Of a DNA stretch of 18,736 nucleotides, positions 1-8,700 are shown one piece after another. Source of the DNA: Lysobacterales bacterium (GTDB lineage: Bacteria; Pseudomonadota; Gammaproteobacteria; Xanthomonadales; Marinicellaceae); the NCBI GenBank assembly GCA_026990095.1, contig JALSIL010000254.1, positions 1-18,736 on the forward strand, read 5' to 3'. A program made the translations under genes and the position numbers. The stretch's first letter is position 1, and the number at the start of each line of letters is the position of its first letter. Below the pieces are notes generated by a model, which did not search any database, was not told the origin of the DNA, and saw nothing but the letters and a program-made list of their open reading frames with translations.

Positions 1-458
1 GCCTCGAAGAAAGTGGTTATCATCAATACGAAGTATCAGCCTATTCAAAAGGTGCAAAAAGATGCCAGCATAATGTTAATTATTGGCAGTTTGGTGATTA
101 TTTAGGGATTGGAGCAGGAGCGCACGGCAAAATTTCATTTGGGGCAAGTAATGAGGTTGTTCGTTATTTGAAATATAAATCACCAAAAGAGTATCAAAAT
201 GACTCCAGTTACACTCAAGAAAAAAGAGTTCTTAGAGAGGAAGATTTGATTTTTGAGTATATGTTGAATGCCGTGCGGCTTAAAAAAATCATAAAATTAC
301 CTGGTTTTTCAATAACTACTGGCATTTGCTTCACAAAATTAATTAACAAACTTGACTATGCTATTAATATGAAATGGGTTATATATCAACAAGATACGCT
401 TGAAATTACGCCAAAAGGTTTTCTGGTTAGTGATGAAATTGTTAAATTATTGCTATGA
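1..458 (+). CDS. hemW: HemW-like radical SAM heme chaperone (3' part only)
   Basis: C-terminal 151 residues of a HemW protein (formerly annotated as oxygen-independent coproporphyrinogen III oxidase-like). The reading frame is open from base 3 and ends in TGA at 456-458; the N-terminal radical SAM part lies outside the window. The visible segment holds the family signature: a Y-E-V-S-A-Y stretch, then R-C-Q-H-N-x-N-Y-W, then G-D-Y-L-G-I-G-A-G-A-H-G at about residues 32-43 of the fragment. The rest fits the C-terminal HemW domain, with an R-E-E-D-L-I-F-E-Y-M-L-N segment. HemW is known as a heme-binding protein that delivers heme to respiratory enzymes, which matches the haem-rich oxidase genes further right, though the two loci are not one operon. 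An ATG at 168 is internal to the frame and is not the gene start. Identification is firm; only the 5' end is missing. Confidence 0.93.
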   Translation, partial: LEESGYHQYEVSAYSKGAKRCQHNVNYWQFGDYLGIGAGAHGKISFGASNEVVRYLKYKSPKEYQNDSSYTQEKRVLREEDLIFEYMLNAVRLKKIIKLPGFSITTGICFTKLINKLDYAINMKWVIYQQDTLEITPKGFLVSDEIVKLLL

Positions 459-715
459 TATTTGACCTTATATTCTGTGTTTTTGAGTCTATTAGTATTA
501 GTTGAGAAATAAAAAAACCAATTTTTTTTTAAATTTATTCTTGCTTTTTCAATGCGTTAAGAGTTATTCTTACGATTAATTCTTAAAAGACTTGCTGTAA
601 TTTATAAAACTGTGAAGTGACACGCAAAAATAAGTTAGTAATTTTGTTCTCATAGCAGTCGGTTTTTAAAAAAAGATTTAAACCATTTAATCATATAATT
701 TAAAGAGAGAATATA
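459..715 (+). other. Intergenic region between hemW and pilM
   Basis: This 257-bp stretch is very AT-rich and has no convincing open frame. An A-run followed by a T-run at 511-530 could form a weak A:T hairpin ending hemW transcription, but it lacks a GC stem. TATAAA at 603-608 and TATAAT at 694-699 are possible -10 boxes for the pil operon. Neither has a good -35 at 17 bp, and the second lies too close to the GTG start to leave a normal leader. A purine-rich ribosome binding site (AAAGAGAGA, 702-710) precedes pilM. The pil operon promoter is probably here but I cannot place it. Confidence 0.5.
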
Positions 716-1780
716 GTGGGGTTGTTTACAAATAACAAAGTACAACTGTTTGGAGTCGATGTTAGCTCATCAGCCGTTAAGGTGATGCAGTTGAGTCGGT
801 CAGGAAATAAATATAAAGTTGAATATTATGGCGTTGATGCATTGCCTGCAAATGCCGTTGTTGAAAAAAACATTACCGAAGTGGATCGTGTTTCAGCATC
901 CATAAGTAATGCAGTGAAGCGAGCGGGAATTAAACGAAAAAATGCAGCAATTGCGGTTTCTGGTTCAGCGGTTATTACTAAGACTATTAATATGCCATCA
1001 GATTTATCAGAAGATGAAATGGAAGAGCAGTTGTCATTGGATGCAAATCAGTACATTCCTTACCCTATTGAAGAAGTCAGTTTGGACTTTAATGTATTGG
1101 GTCCAATGGAAAACACACCTGAAATGTCGCATGTCTTGCTTGCTTGCTCACGTTCAGAAAATGTTGATGTTTGTGTTGAGGCATTAGAAGGAGCAGGGCT
1201 TACGCCGACCATAGTAGATGTGGAGTCGTTTGCAATCGAAGCTACATACCATGAAATGAAAAAGCAAATGGATATTTCCGATGATGAAATTGTTGCACTA
1301 TTTGATATTGGTGCAACCACCACCACATTGCATATTATGTATCAAGGCCGTGGAATTTATACCAGAGATCAAACCTTTGGTGGTAAACAATTAACAGATG
1401 AGATAATGCAACGCTATGGATTGTCTGTCGAAGAAGCAGGACTGGCTAAAAGACAAGGTGGGTTGCCTGAGAGTTATGAGGCAGAAGTTTTGCAAAGCTT
1501 TAATAATTCTTTGATTCAACAAATCAGTAGAGCCTTGCAGTTTTTCTTTTCTGCCACAGAATTTAATAATGTGGATAAGATTATTCTTGCAGGAGGAACC
1601 TCTTCAATAGCGGGTTTAGACGAATTAACTGAACAACAAATTGGTGTTCCAGTACAAATAGCTAACCCAATAATGGGGTTCAATCTAGCATCAAGAATTG
1701 ACGAAATAGCAATAAGTGAAGACTCTCCAGCATTAATGACTGTGATAGGATTGGCAATGAGGACTTTTGATCATGGTTAA
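716..1780 (+). CDS. pilM: Type IV pilus assembly protein PilM (actin-like ATPase)
   Basis: Cytoplasmic FtsA/actin-fold protein that binds the N-terminal tail of PilN and forms the inner ring of the type IV pilus alignment complex. The 354-residue length is normal for PilM. Visible landmarks: a G-V-D-V-S-S-S-A-V-K-V phosphate-1 motif at residues 13-23, a phosphate-2 motif F-D-I-G-A-T-T-T at 196-203, and an adenosine motif L-A-G-G-T-S-S-I-A-G-L at 291-301. The start is GTG at 716 with AAAGAGAGA just upstream; no ATG lies close by in frame. It is the first gene of pilMNOPQ, and its stop codon overlaps the pilN start (ATGGTTAA), suggesting translational coupling. Assignment rests on motifs, length and gene order and is secure. 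Confidence 0.96.
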   Translation: MGLFTNNKVQLFGVDVSSSAVKVMQLSRSGNKYKVEYYGVDALPANAVVEKNITEVDRVSASISNAVKRAGIKRKNAAIAVSGSAVITKTINMPSDLSEDEMEEQLSLDANQYIPYPIEEVSLDFNVLGPMENTPEMSHVLLACSRSENVDVCVEALEGAGLTPTIVDVESFAIEATYHEMKKQMDISDDEIVALFDIGATTTTLHIMYQGRGIYTRDQTFGGKQLTDEIMQRYGLSVEEAGLAKRQGGLPESYEAEVLQSFNNSLIQQISRALQFFFSATEFNNVDKIILAGGTSSIAGLDELTEQQIGVPVQIANPIMGFNLASRIDEIAISEDSPALMTVIGLAMRTFDHG

Positions 1781-2360
1781 GATTAATCTACTTCCTTGGC
1801 GTGAAGAAAAACGCCAACAATTGACAAAAGAATTCTATATTCTTTTAGCAACTGGGGGAATTATAGCTGCTGCAATAGTTGCTTCTATTGTTTATGTGTA
1901 TTCCCACAATATAAAATTTCAAAAATCTCGAAACGCAAGAATTACTCAAGAAATTTCAAAACTTGATAAAAAAATTGAAGAAATTAAAAGTTTTGAAAAA
2001 GAGCGTGACAGCTTGTTGGCAAGAAAACAAGTGATTGAAGAATTGCAAGCCAATAGGACGCAGATGGTACATCTGTTTGATGAGTTAGTAAAAACCATAC
2101 CTAATGGTGTGTTTTTAGAAAACATTAAGCAAAATGGAAACTCAATAACACTTGAAGGGTATGCTCAGTCTCATTCGAGAGTTTCAGCATACATGCGAGA
2201 ATTAGCAAAGTCAGAATGGTTTAAATCACCAGTCAGTTTGGAATATATTAGGGCTGATGAAACCTACGATACCCATGAACAAAAATTCAAGTTATTAGCT
2301 AATCTGGTTAATCCTTTGAATAAGAACGAAGACAGTGTAGATGGGGGAGAGAGCGAATGA
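1773..2360 (+). CDS. pilN: Type IV pilus inner-membrane alignment protein PilN
   Basis: Bitopic inner-membrane protein that links cytoplasmic PilM to periplasmic PilO and PilP. The first residues M-V-K-I-N-L-L-P-W-R contain the conserved I-N-L-L-P-W motif that docks into PilM. One membrane helix follows at about residues 22-44, then a charged coiled coil at about 47-95, then a small periplasmic ferredoxin-like domain. I chose ATG 1773 over TTG 1767 because the family begins with M-x-x-I-N-L-L-P and because GAGGA at about 1759-1763 is correctly spaced from the ATG. This gives 195 residues, typical for PilN. It overlaps the pilM stop by 8 bases, and its own TGA overlaps the pilO ATG (ATGA). Confidence 0.95.
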   Translation: MVKINLLPWREEKRQQLTKEFYILLATGGIIAAAIVASIVYVYSHNIKFQKSRNARITQEISKLDKKIEEIKSFEKERDSLLARKQVIEELQANRTQMVHLFDELVKTIPNGVFLENIKQNGNSITLEGYAQSHSRVSAYMRELAKSEWFKSPVSLEYIRADETYDTHEQKFKLLANLVNPLNKNEDSVDGGESE

Positions 2361-3004
2361 GTTTTATTGATGAATTGCAAAGTTTAGACACATCCAATCC
2401 TGGCGGCTGGCCTTCGTGGGTTAAGCTTGGTAGCGTTTTATTGTTAATGATTGTAATAGGTGCTGCTGGGTATATTTTTAAGATTAAAGATCAAGCTAAA
2501 GATCTTGCAACTTTTGAGGCGACTGAAATATCCAAAAAAACACAGTTTAGAATTAAGCAGAAAAAAGCTTTACAGTTGCCTGCCTACAAGGCTCAGTTAG
2601 AGGAAATGAAGATTATTTTAAATTCCATGTTAAGGCAGTTGCCGAGCAAAAACGAAATGTCGGATTTAATTGTCGATGTTTCTCAAACAGCACTTGCCAG
2701 TGGTATTGATAATGAGTTGTTTGAACCTGGTACTGAGGTACTAAAAGAATTTTATGCTGAAAAGCCAATAGCTTTACGTATGGTAGGTAAGTACCATGAT
2801 TTTGGTGAATTTGTTAGTGGCGTTGCTTCATTGCCACGTGTAGTAATTTTGACAATGCATGATATTTCCTTAAAGCCAGTGGGCAAAGATATAAACGGTG
2901 TGCTTTTATTGGAAGGAACGGCAAAAACCTACCGATATTTGGATGAAAATGAGCAAGAAGAAATGGACGCCAAAGTAGCGGCTGCTAAAAAAGGTAAGAA
3001 ATAG
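2357..3004 (+). CDS. pilO: Type IV pilus inner-membrane alignment protein PilO
   Basis: 215-residue partner of PilN in the pilus alignment subcomplex. It has a short cytoplasmic N-terminus containing a G-G-W-P-S-W segment, one transmembrane helix at about residues 24-41, a helical region to about residue 95, and a periplasmic domain that includes Q-L-P-S-K-N-E-M near residues 94-101. That last motif is typical of PilO (L-P-x-x-x-E). A basic, lysine-rich tail closes the protein. The ATG overlaps the pilN stop in an ATGA junction, and GGGGGAGAG just upstream is a strong ribosome binding site. The PilP gene starts 3 bases after its stop. PilN and PilO form a heterodimer in known systems, and this pair is expected to do the same. 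Confidence 0.95.
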   Translation: MSFIDELQSLDTSNPGGWPSWVKLGSVLLLMIVIGAAGYIFKIKDQAKDLATFEATEISKKTQFRIKQKKALQLPAYKAQLEEMKIILNSMLRQLPSKNEMSDLIVDVSQTALASGIDNELFEPGTEVLKEFYAEKPIALRMVGKYHDFGEFVSGVASLPRVVILTMHDISLKPVGKDINGVLLLEGTAKTYRYLDENEQEEMDAKVAAAKKGKK

Positions 3005-3007
3005 CTT

Positions 3008-3538
3008 ATGAATACAACGAAAAAAATAGTTCTAGCTTTAGCAATATTTAGTCTTATTTCATGTAAATCAGATATGCGTGATTTGGATAAATATTTTGCA
3101 GATGCGAAAAAAATACCAGCACAACAAATAGAGCCTTTACCAGAAATTAATTCTCCAGAGGTGTTTATCTACGAAGCTGAAGATTTTAGAGATCCATTCT
3201 CGAATGATTTAGCGGTGACTGAAGAACAAGACATTAAGCCAGTAATTACAAAAGATGGTATTGGCCCTAATACTAACAGACGTAAAGAAATGTTAGAAAC
3301 ATACCCATTAGATAGTTTATACATGGTTGGAACCTATATGCAGGAAGGAAGTTATTGGGGGTTAATCGAAGATCCTGAAGGAGGAGTAACCCGTGTGGCT
3401 GTTTCGCAACATCTTGGGCAAAATTATGGTGAAATTATAAAGATTGAGGAAGATCAGATAACAGTGTCAGAATGGTTGTCAGATGGTTTGGGCGGATGGA
3501 CAAAAAGAGAAGCAAGTATTGCTTTAAGAGAAGAATAA
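3008..3538 (+). CDS. pilP: Type IV pilus lipoprotein PilP
   Basis: Inner-membrane lipoprotein that connects the PilN/PilO dimer to the PilQ secretin. The first 19 residues form a lipoprotein signal (a basic start M-N-T-T-K-K, a hydrophobic stretch, then the lipobox L-I-S-C with Cys19). A linker follows, then F-R-D-P-F-S at about residues 60-65, which is the conserved PilP motif for joining secretin. The C-terminal half is a beta-rich domain with a Y-x-x-G-x-x-x-x-G-x-x-W-G-L-I-E pattern. The length of 176 residues is usual. The gene lies 3 bases after pilO, and its stop TAA shares a base with the preferred pilQ ATG (TAATG). Confidence 0.95.
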   Translation: MNTTKKIVLALAIFSLISCKSDMRDLDKYFADAKKIPAQQIEPLPEINSPEVFIYEAEDFRDPFSNDLAVTEEQDIKPVITKDGIGPNTNRRKEMLETYPLDSLYMVGTYMQEGSYWGLIEDPEGGVTRVAVSQHLGQNYGEIIKIEEDQITVSEWLSDGLGGWTKREASIALREE

Positions 3539-5781
3539 TGAAAATATTAAATATTAAATCGAAAACTATTCAAAATAGGCTTGGTAAAAACATGAATAAA
3601 ACAACGGCAAAAAAATCTAAAATAAGGGTTAGTTATTTTTCACTATTACTTTTGTTAATAGCATCATCGGTAATGGCACAAATTAATTTAGAAACTGTTG
3701 ATTACACTTCAAATATTGATGGGAGTGTAGAGTTTAATCTAACTTTTGATGGTGTTGTTGAAAAACCTGAAGCGTTTATTACGTCAAAGCCTCCACGTTT
3801 GGCATTTGATTTAAGAGGAGTTTTAAACACGTCAAAAGTAAAGCTTTTGCCTGTCTCTCAAGGCAATACTAAAAGCATGAGGATTGTGTCTAACAATGTT
3901 AAGACGCGAGCTGTGATAGATTTGTTTAAAGCCTCACGCCATGAGATGGTAGTTGATGGCAATACCATGAAGATTATTGTCTATGGCGACAAAAAGTCTG
4001 ATCGCAACTCATCCTCTAATAATAATTACGCTATTCAGGGAGTTGATTTTAGAAGAGGAGAAAGTGGTCAAGGTAAGGTTATTATTTCATTTAATAAGCC
4101 TGGCGTTATTGTTAATTTAAGAGAAACAACGAATAAGATTAAGTTAGAAGCTCAGTCTACGAGTTTACCTGAAGAATTCGATAGTAAATTAGATGTTATA
4201 GATTTTGCGACACCTGTTACTTTTGTTGATGTGAGATCTAAAAACGGTTATGTGGTCGTTGATATCGAAGCAACGGGTAACTATGAATACCTGTCTTATC
4301 AAATGGGAACAGAATATGTGGTTGAAGTTTCTGAAAAACAAGAGGATCTAGATAACAGTGCTCAAGCCTTGAATAAAGAAGTTGAGTATGTGGGTGAAAG
4401 GGTGTCTTTTAACTTTCAAAATATTGACGTTAGAGCCGTATTAAGTTTGATTGCAGATGCTTCCCAACTAAATATTATAGTTGCTGATACGGTTCAAGGC
4501 AATGTTACAATGCGGTTAAATAATGTTCCTTGGGATCAAGCCTTGGATAATGTTTTAAATGCAAAACAATTGGATAAAAGAAGAAAGGATGATGTTATTT
4601 GGATTGCTCCAGCACAGGAAATCGCTGACAGGGAACAACAACTCCTATTATCATTAAAAGAAAAAGAAGAGTTTGAGCCTCTTAAAACAATCTATATTCA
4701 AGTTAATTATGCTAAAGCAGAAGAGTTAGCAGTATTACTAATGGGAAACAATGTTATTGCGGGTGCTGGTGGTGCTGGTGGTGCTCGAGGTGTTGGGGGT
4801 GCATCACAAGGTCTTCTTACGCCTCGTGGAACGGTTACTTTTGACGAACGCACAAACACACTATTGGTTTCAGATGTTCCGGATAGACTTCTAGTAATAG
4901 AAGAGTTGGTAAGAAATTTAGATGTTGCTGTAAAACAAGTTCAAATTGAATCTCGAATTGTTGTTGCCACGGATGATTTTGGTGATGAGTTAGGTGTGCG
5001 TTTTGGTGTCAATGGTTCAAAACAAGATAAGTATGGAAATATTATTAGTACAGGTGGTTCATTAAGTGCGTTAGATAGGCTTAACTCTAGAGCAATTGAA
5101 AACAGACTCGAAAGCCCAAGTGGCTCTGGTCTTCCAAACTTCACCCCAGGAGTGCTAGGCTCACCAATAATTGGACCTTCTTTGGGAGAAAGACTAAATG
5201 TGAACTTACCCACAGTTACAAGTACTGCCTCAAGGTGGGCATTTAGTATTTTAGCAGCAGACTATTTGTTGGATTTGGAGTTATCTGCACTTGAGTCAGA
5301 AGGCAGAGGAGAAGTAATTTCAACACCAAGAGTGGTTACTACTAATCAAAAACAAGCAACAATTAAACAAGGTGTTCAGATTCCTTATGAGCAAGCTACC
5401 TCAAGTGGTGCAACTTCAGTTGTGTTTAGAGAAGCAGTACTTTCATTGGAAGTAACGCCTTTGATTACACCAGATGATCGTGTTGATTTAACGTTAAAAA
5501 TTAATAATGATACCATTGGAGAAAATGTGTCGACTTCATTGGGTGGTTCTATACCAACAATTGATACCAGACAGATTGAAACCCGAGTATTGGTTGATAA
5601 TGGTCAAACAATAGTTCTAGGAGGAATTTATGAGCAAATTAAGAGAACAGATAGATCAAAAGTACCAGTCTTAGGGGATATTCCAGGACTTGGGGCTTTG
5701 TTTAGAAATAAAGCCGTTCAAAATGATAAAGCCGAGTTACTCATATTTGTAACGCCAACAATAATTAAAGAGAGTTTATAA
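3538..5781 (+). CDS. pilQ: Type IV pilus outer-membrane secretin PilQ
   Basis: Forms the outer-membrane channel for the type IV pilus. From ATG 3538 the protein is 747 residues. It has a long basic N-region, a hydrophobic core (about 33-43) and a likely signal peptidase site after V-M-A near residue 47. Two AMIN-type peptidoglycan-binding domains follow (about 50-130 and 165-265), then an STN domain (about 288-360), a secretin N1-type domain (about 380-470) interrupted by a Gly/Ala-rich loop, and the secretin pore domain (about 490-745). The pore domain ends with V-P-V-L-G-D-I-P-G-L-G-A-L-F and an L-L-I-F-V-T-P segment, both classic for secretins. I preferred ATG 3538 (AAGAGAAG upstream, TAATG junction with pilP) to an upstream GTG at 3472. 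ATG 3592 is a possible later start that would still keep the signal peptide. Confidence 0.95.
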   Translation: MKILNIKSKTIQNRLGKNMNKTTAKKSKIRVSYFSLLLLLIASSVMAQINLETVDYTSNIDGSVEFNLTFDGVVEKPEAFITSKPPRLAFDLRGVLNTSKVKLLPVSQGNTKSMRIVSNNVKTRAVIDLFKASRHEMVVDGNTMKIIVYGDKKSDRNSSSNNNYAIQGVDFRRGESGQGKVIISFNKPGVIVNLRETTNKIKLEAQSTSLPEEFDSKLDVIDFATPVTFVDVRSKNGYVVVDIEATGNYEYLSYQMGTEYVVEVSEKQEDLDNSAQALNKEVEYVGERVSFNFQNIDVRAVLSLIADASQLNIIVADTVQGNVTMRLNNVPWDQALDNVLNAKQLDKRRKDDVIWIAPAQEIADREQQLLLSLKEKEEFEPLKTIYIQVNYAKAEELAVLLMGNNVIAGAGGAGGARGVGGASQGLLTPRGTVTFDERTNTLLVSDVPDRLLVIEELVRNLDVAVKQVQIESRIVVATDDFGDELGVRFGVNGSKQDKYGNIISTGGSLSALDRLNSRAIENRLESPSGSGLPNFTPGVLGSPIIGPSLGERLNVNLPTVTSTASRWAFSILAADYLLDLELSALESEGRGEVISTPRVVTTNQKQATIKQGVQIPYEQATSSGATSVVFREAVLSLEVTPLITPDDRVDLTLKINNDTIGENVSTSLGGSIPTIDTRQIETRVLVDNGQTIVLGGIYEQIKRTDRSKVPVLGDIPGLGALFRNKAVQNDKAELLIFVTPTIIKESL
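4762..4797 (+). repeat. In-frame 9-bp tandem repeat in pilQ
   Basis: Two perfect copies of GGTGCTGGT (4762-4770, 4771-4779) are followed by two degenerate units (GGTGCTCGA, GGTGTTGGG). They encode the Gly/Ala-rich loop at about PilQ residues 409-420, inside the secretin N-domain. Gly-rich loops are common here in PilQ proteins. Because the unit is a multiple of three, slippage would change loop length without breaking the frame. Confidence 0.75.
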
Positions 5782-5782
5782 A

Positions 5783-8700
5783 GTGATCACAAATAATTTA
5801 AATATTCTTAAAGCCATGAAAAGACAAATAACAACAGTGTCTATTCTCCTTATTGTATTTTTGCTCACTTCCTGTGGAGGAAGTAGTGGTGGAGCAACAG
5901 GTGGTCCTGGAACACCAACTAACCCTCCTGCTAATGGGTTTGTTTTGACACTAACTCCAGTAGTTTCTACGCTACCAGCAAATACATTAGGTTTCCCCAT
6001 TTTTGTTGGCTCGCCATTTTTCACACAACTAAATGTTAAGGTGACTTTTCCAAATGGGACTGTGGCACCAGATGGGACAGTTGTTAACTTAACGACCAGC
6101 AATGTTGATATAGGGTTTTTATCTGTACCTGATGACCCAGATACTGAGGAAATTAATGAATTTACTACAGGCTGGATTACGCAAAATGATGAAACTGTAG
6201 GAGGTATTGCGACTTTTTTCCTTCATACGGGCTCCACTTCAGGAACAGTTAATTATACTGCATCAGCCTCTCTTGAAGGCAAAACCTATTCTGGCACTTT
6301 AAGATTTACCGTTACAGAAGGTCCCGATCCTACAGTAAGACAAATAGAAGGAGTGGTTACTCAAAGTTCATTGCCTGCTAATGTTAATAACGTAGAGTTT
6401 TTCAATGGCACCCCGTTTATGACTGAAGTTGATGTGCAGGTTCGAGATGTTTTTGGTAATGTAACAAACCCTGCTTTTAATGAAAGTGTTGGAGCTTCAA
6501 TTGTTACTGTATCGATTAGCCCTGCTAATGCGATGTACTTCACAGTAAATGATAATCCAGCAACACCAATAAATGAATTTATTGAGCCTCAACAAACTCA
6601 AGGTTATATAGAAATGGTCAATGGACATGGCAATCTATTTCTTTGGTCAAAAGATATACCAGCAAGTGTAACAGTTAGTATTTCTGCAATTGAAGCGGGT
6701 TCAGGGCGAGAGCTGTCCTCTTCTATATTGATTGATGTTGTTGATGGAGGAAGTAATTCAGCACTGCCCTCGTCAATTTCATTGTTGGATTCAAATAAAG
6801 CCCTTTATGTAAATGGCTCTGGTGGAGCGACTGCACAAAATGTCAGTGTTTCATTGAAAGGCGGGAGTTTACCTGTAAATGACCCTCTAGTTAATAACGT
6901 GAGGTTATCAATTACAACAGATGCTGGCAATTCAGGTGAAAAGTTAACAGGAGTTAATGTTTCGGGTGCAGCTGTACAAGGTTCATCTATAAATATTGCC
7001 ACAACCAATGGAATTGCCACAGCTTCAGTTCAAGCGGGTACGAATCCCAATACCATATTTGTCACAGCTACGACTGATAAAGCTGATAACAATGTTGACA
7101 ATGGCATCCAAGATGCGTTGACAACTGTAACACAGTATGTCGTGAGTGATGGTCGTCTATGGTCTTTAAAATTGACGACACCCACACTGAATGCTCTTAC
7201 TGTAAATGGCCCGCAAACCTTTGATGAAGACGGAAATCCAGTAATTGATAGTAATGGTTTTCCTGTATTAGAATACCAAGATGGTTCGTACAGTTTAATC
7301 ATTAGTGCTATTGGTACAGATAAAGGTGGCAACCCTGCCTTACCGCAAACGGTGCAGTTTGGCATGATTAACTCACCAATATCAGGTTATCCGCTTAATG
7401 GTTCTGGTGTATTTGTGCATTCTTCAAATGACGGTGACCCTCAAGAAGGTGGTTCAAGCTTTACATCGAACAGTGCATCATTTATCACAGCGGCAGGCGG
7501 AGTTCAACCAAATGACACCTTAGTGGTATTTGGTGAAGAATCCCTAGGCAATGAAGATTTAGAGTCGGCAGTTACGGTTTCGAGTGTTAATTCTCAAAAT
7601 AATTTAACAATTATAGAGCGTTTTAACAGAAATGATGAGTCTGGAACTACCAATAATGATTTTGGCATATTGCCTTATGCAATTGGGCGAGCTGTTGATG
7701 GAAATATTGAAGCAACCGCAGTACTCAATGAAAATGGTTTGGCAACAACACGCCTAAACTATCCAGTTTCTCAATTAGGAAAAATTGCTGCGATATATGT
7801 AAAAGGTCAAGGGCCTGTAACAAATGGGGTTGTTAAAACAATTACAGATGTTGATTTAACAACTTTTTCTGGTGTTGAAGGATATCAGGGTAATTTTTCT
7901 AATTTAATTGTTTCTCCGAGTATAATTCCTGCCAATGTATCAGCTGTATTTACGGTCTGTTTAGCTGACTCCGCTCGAAACCCTTTACCCGGGCGTTTTG
8001 TATCGTTCTCTTATTCAGGAGCCGGAAGCGGTATAATTGATGGGCAAACTAACTCTGGTACAATCTTAAATGCGACCGGTAGCGATGGATGTACAACAAC
8101 CACTGCAATGACAACTGGTTTGGTTGCTGGAGCTGATTCAGGGTTTACATTTTCTTCAGGTAACTTAACTTGCAGAGACACCGATGGAAACAATGTTGGT
8201 ATTTGTTTAGAAGTTTCGACTTCGCCTGGAGGAGTGCTCAGTGCAAGTCCATCTGCTTTTGCTACCTCAGGTCAAAAAACGATTATACTGACTTTATACG
8301 ATGGATCTGGAAACCTTGTTCAGGGTGCAGCAATATCAGCACAATGTGATGCAATAACAGGTGGATCATTAGGTGTTCTTACTGGTCCAACAGTAACTGA
8401 TGCGAATGGTGAGTCAGTTGTCGTTGTATTAGCGGCATTAGATGGAATAAATACATCACTAAGTGGTTCGTGTACATTTGCAACAGCAACAGGTTCTCCT
8501 TCTGTTACCGTTAGTTTTAGTGGCAATGATATATGTTTAGGGGCTCCAAGTCCATTCCCTCCTGGTTGTAGCAACCCATCTCAGTTTAGTGTCGGTGGTT
8601 CGGTTACAGGAATGACAACCGCAGGGCCTCTTGTTTTACAAAACAATGGTGGAGATACGGTTAATGTGACAGGTAATACGACATTTAACTTCCCAGTGCA

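Noticed and set aside
694..699. TATAAT as the pil operon -10 box
   Set aside because: There is no -35 at 17 bp, and the start point would fall within the ribosome binding site, leaving almost no leader.
3472..3537. Upstream GTG start for pilQ inside pilP
   Set aside because: It would overlap pilP by 67 bases and place 22 unconserved residues before the signal peptide; ATG 3538 has a good ribosome site and the usual stop-start junction.
5776..8574. Several minus-strand open frames opposite pilQ and the Ig-like lipoprotein gene
   Set aside because: They are Pro/Leu-rich antisense shadows of low-complexity coding sequence, with no ribosome sites or recognisable domains.
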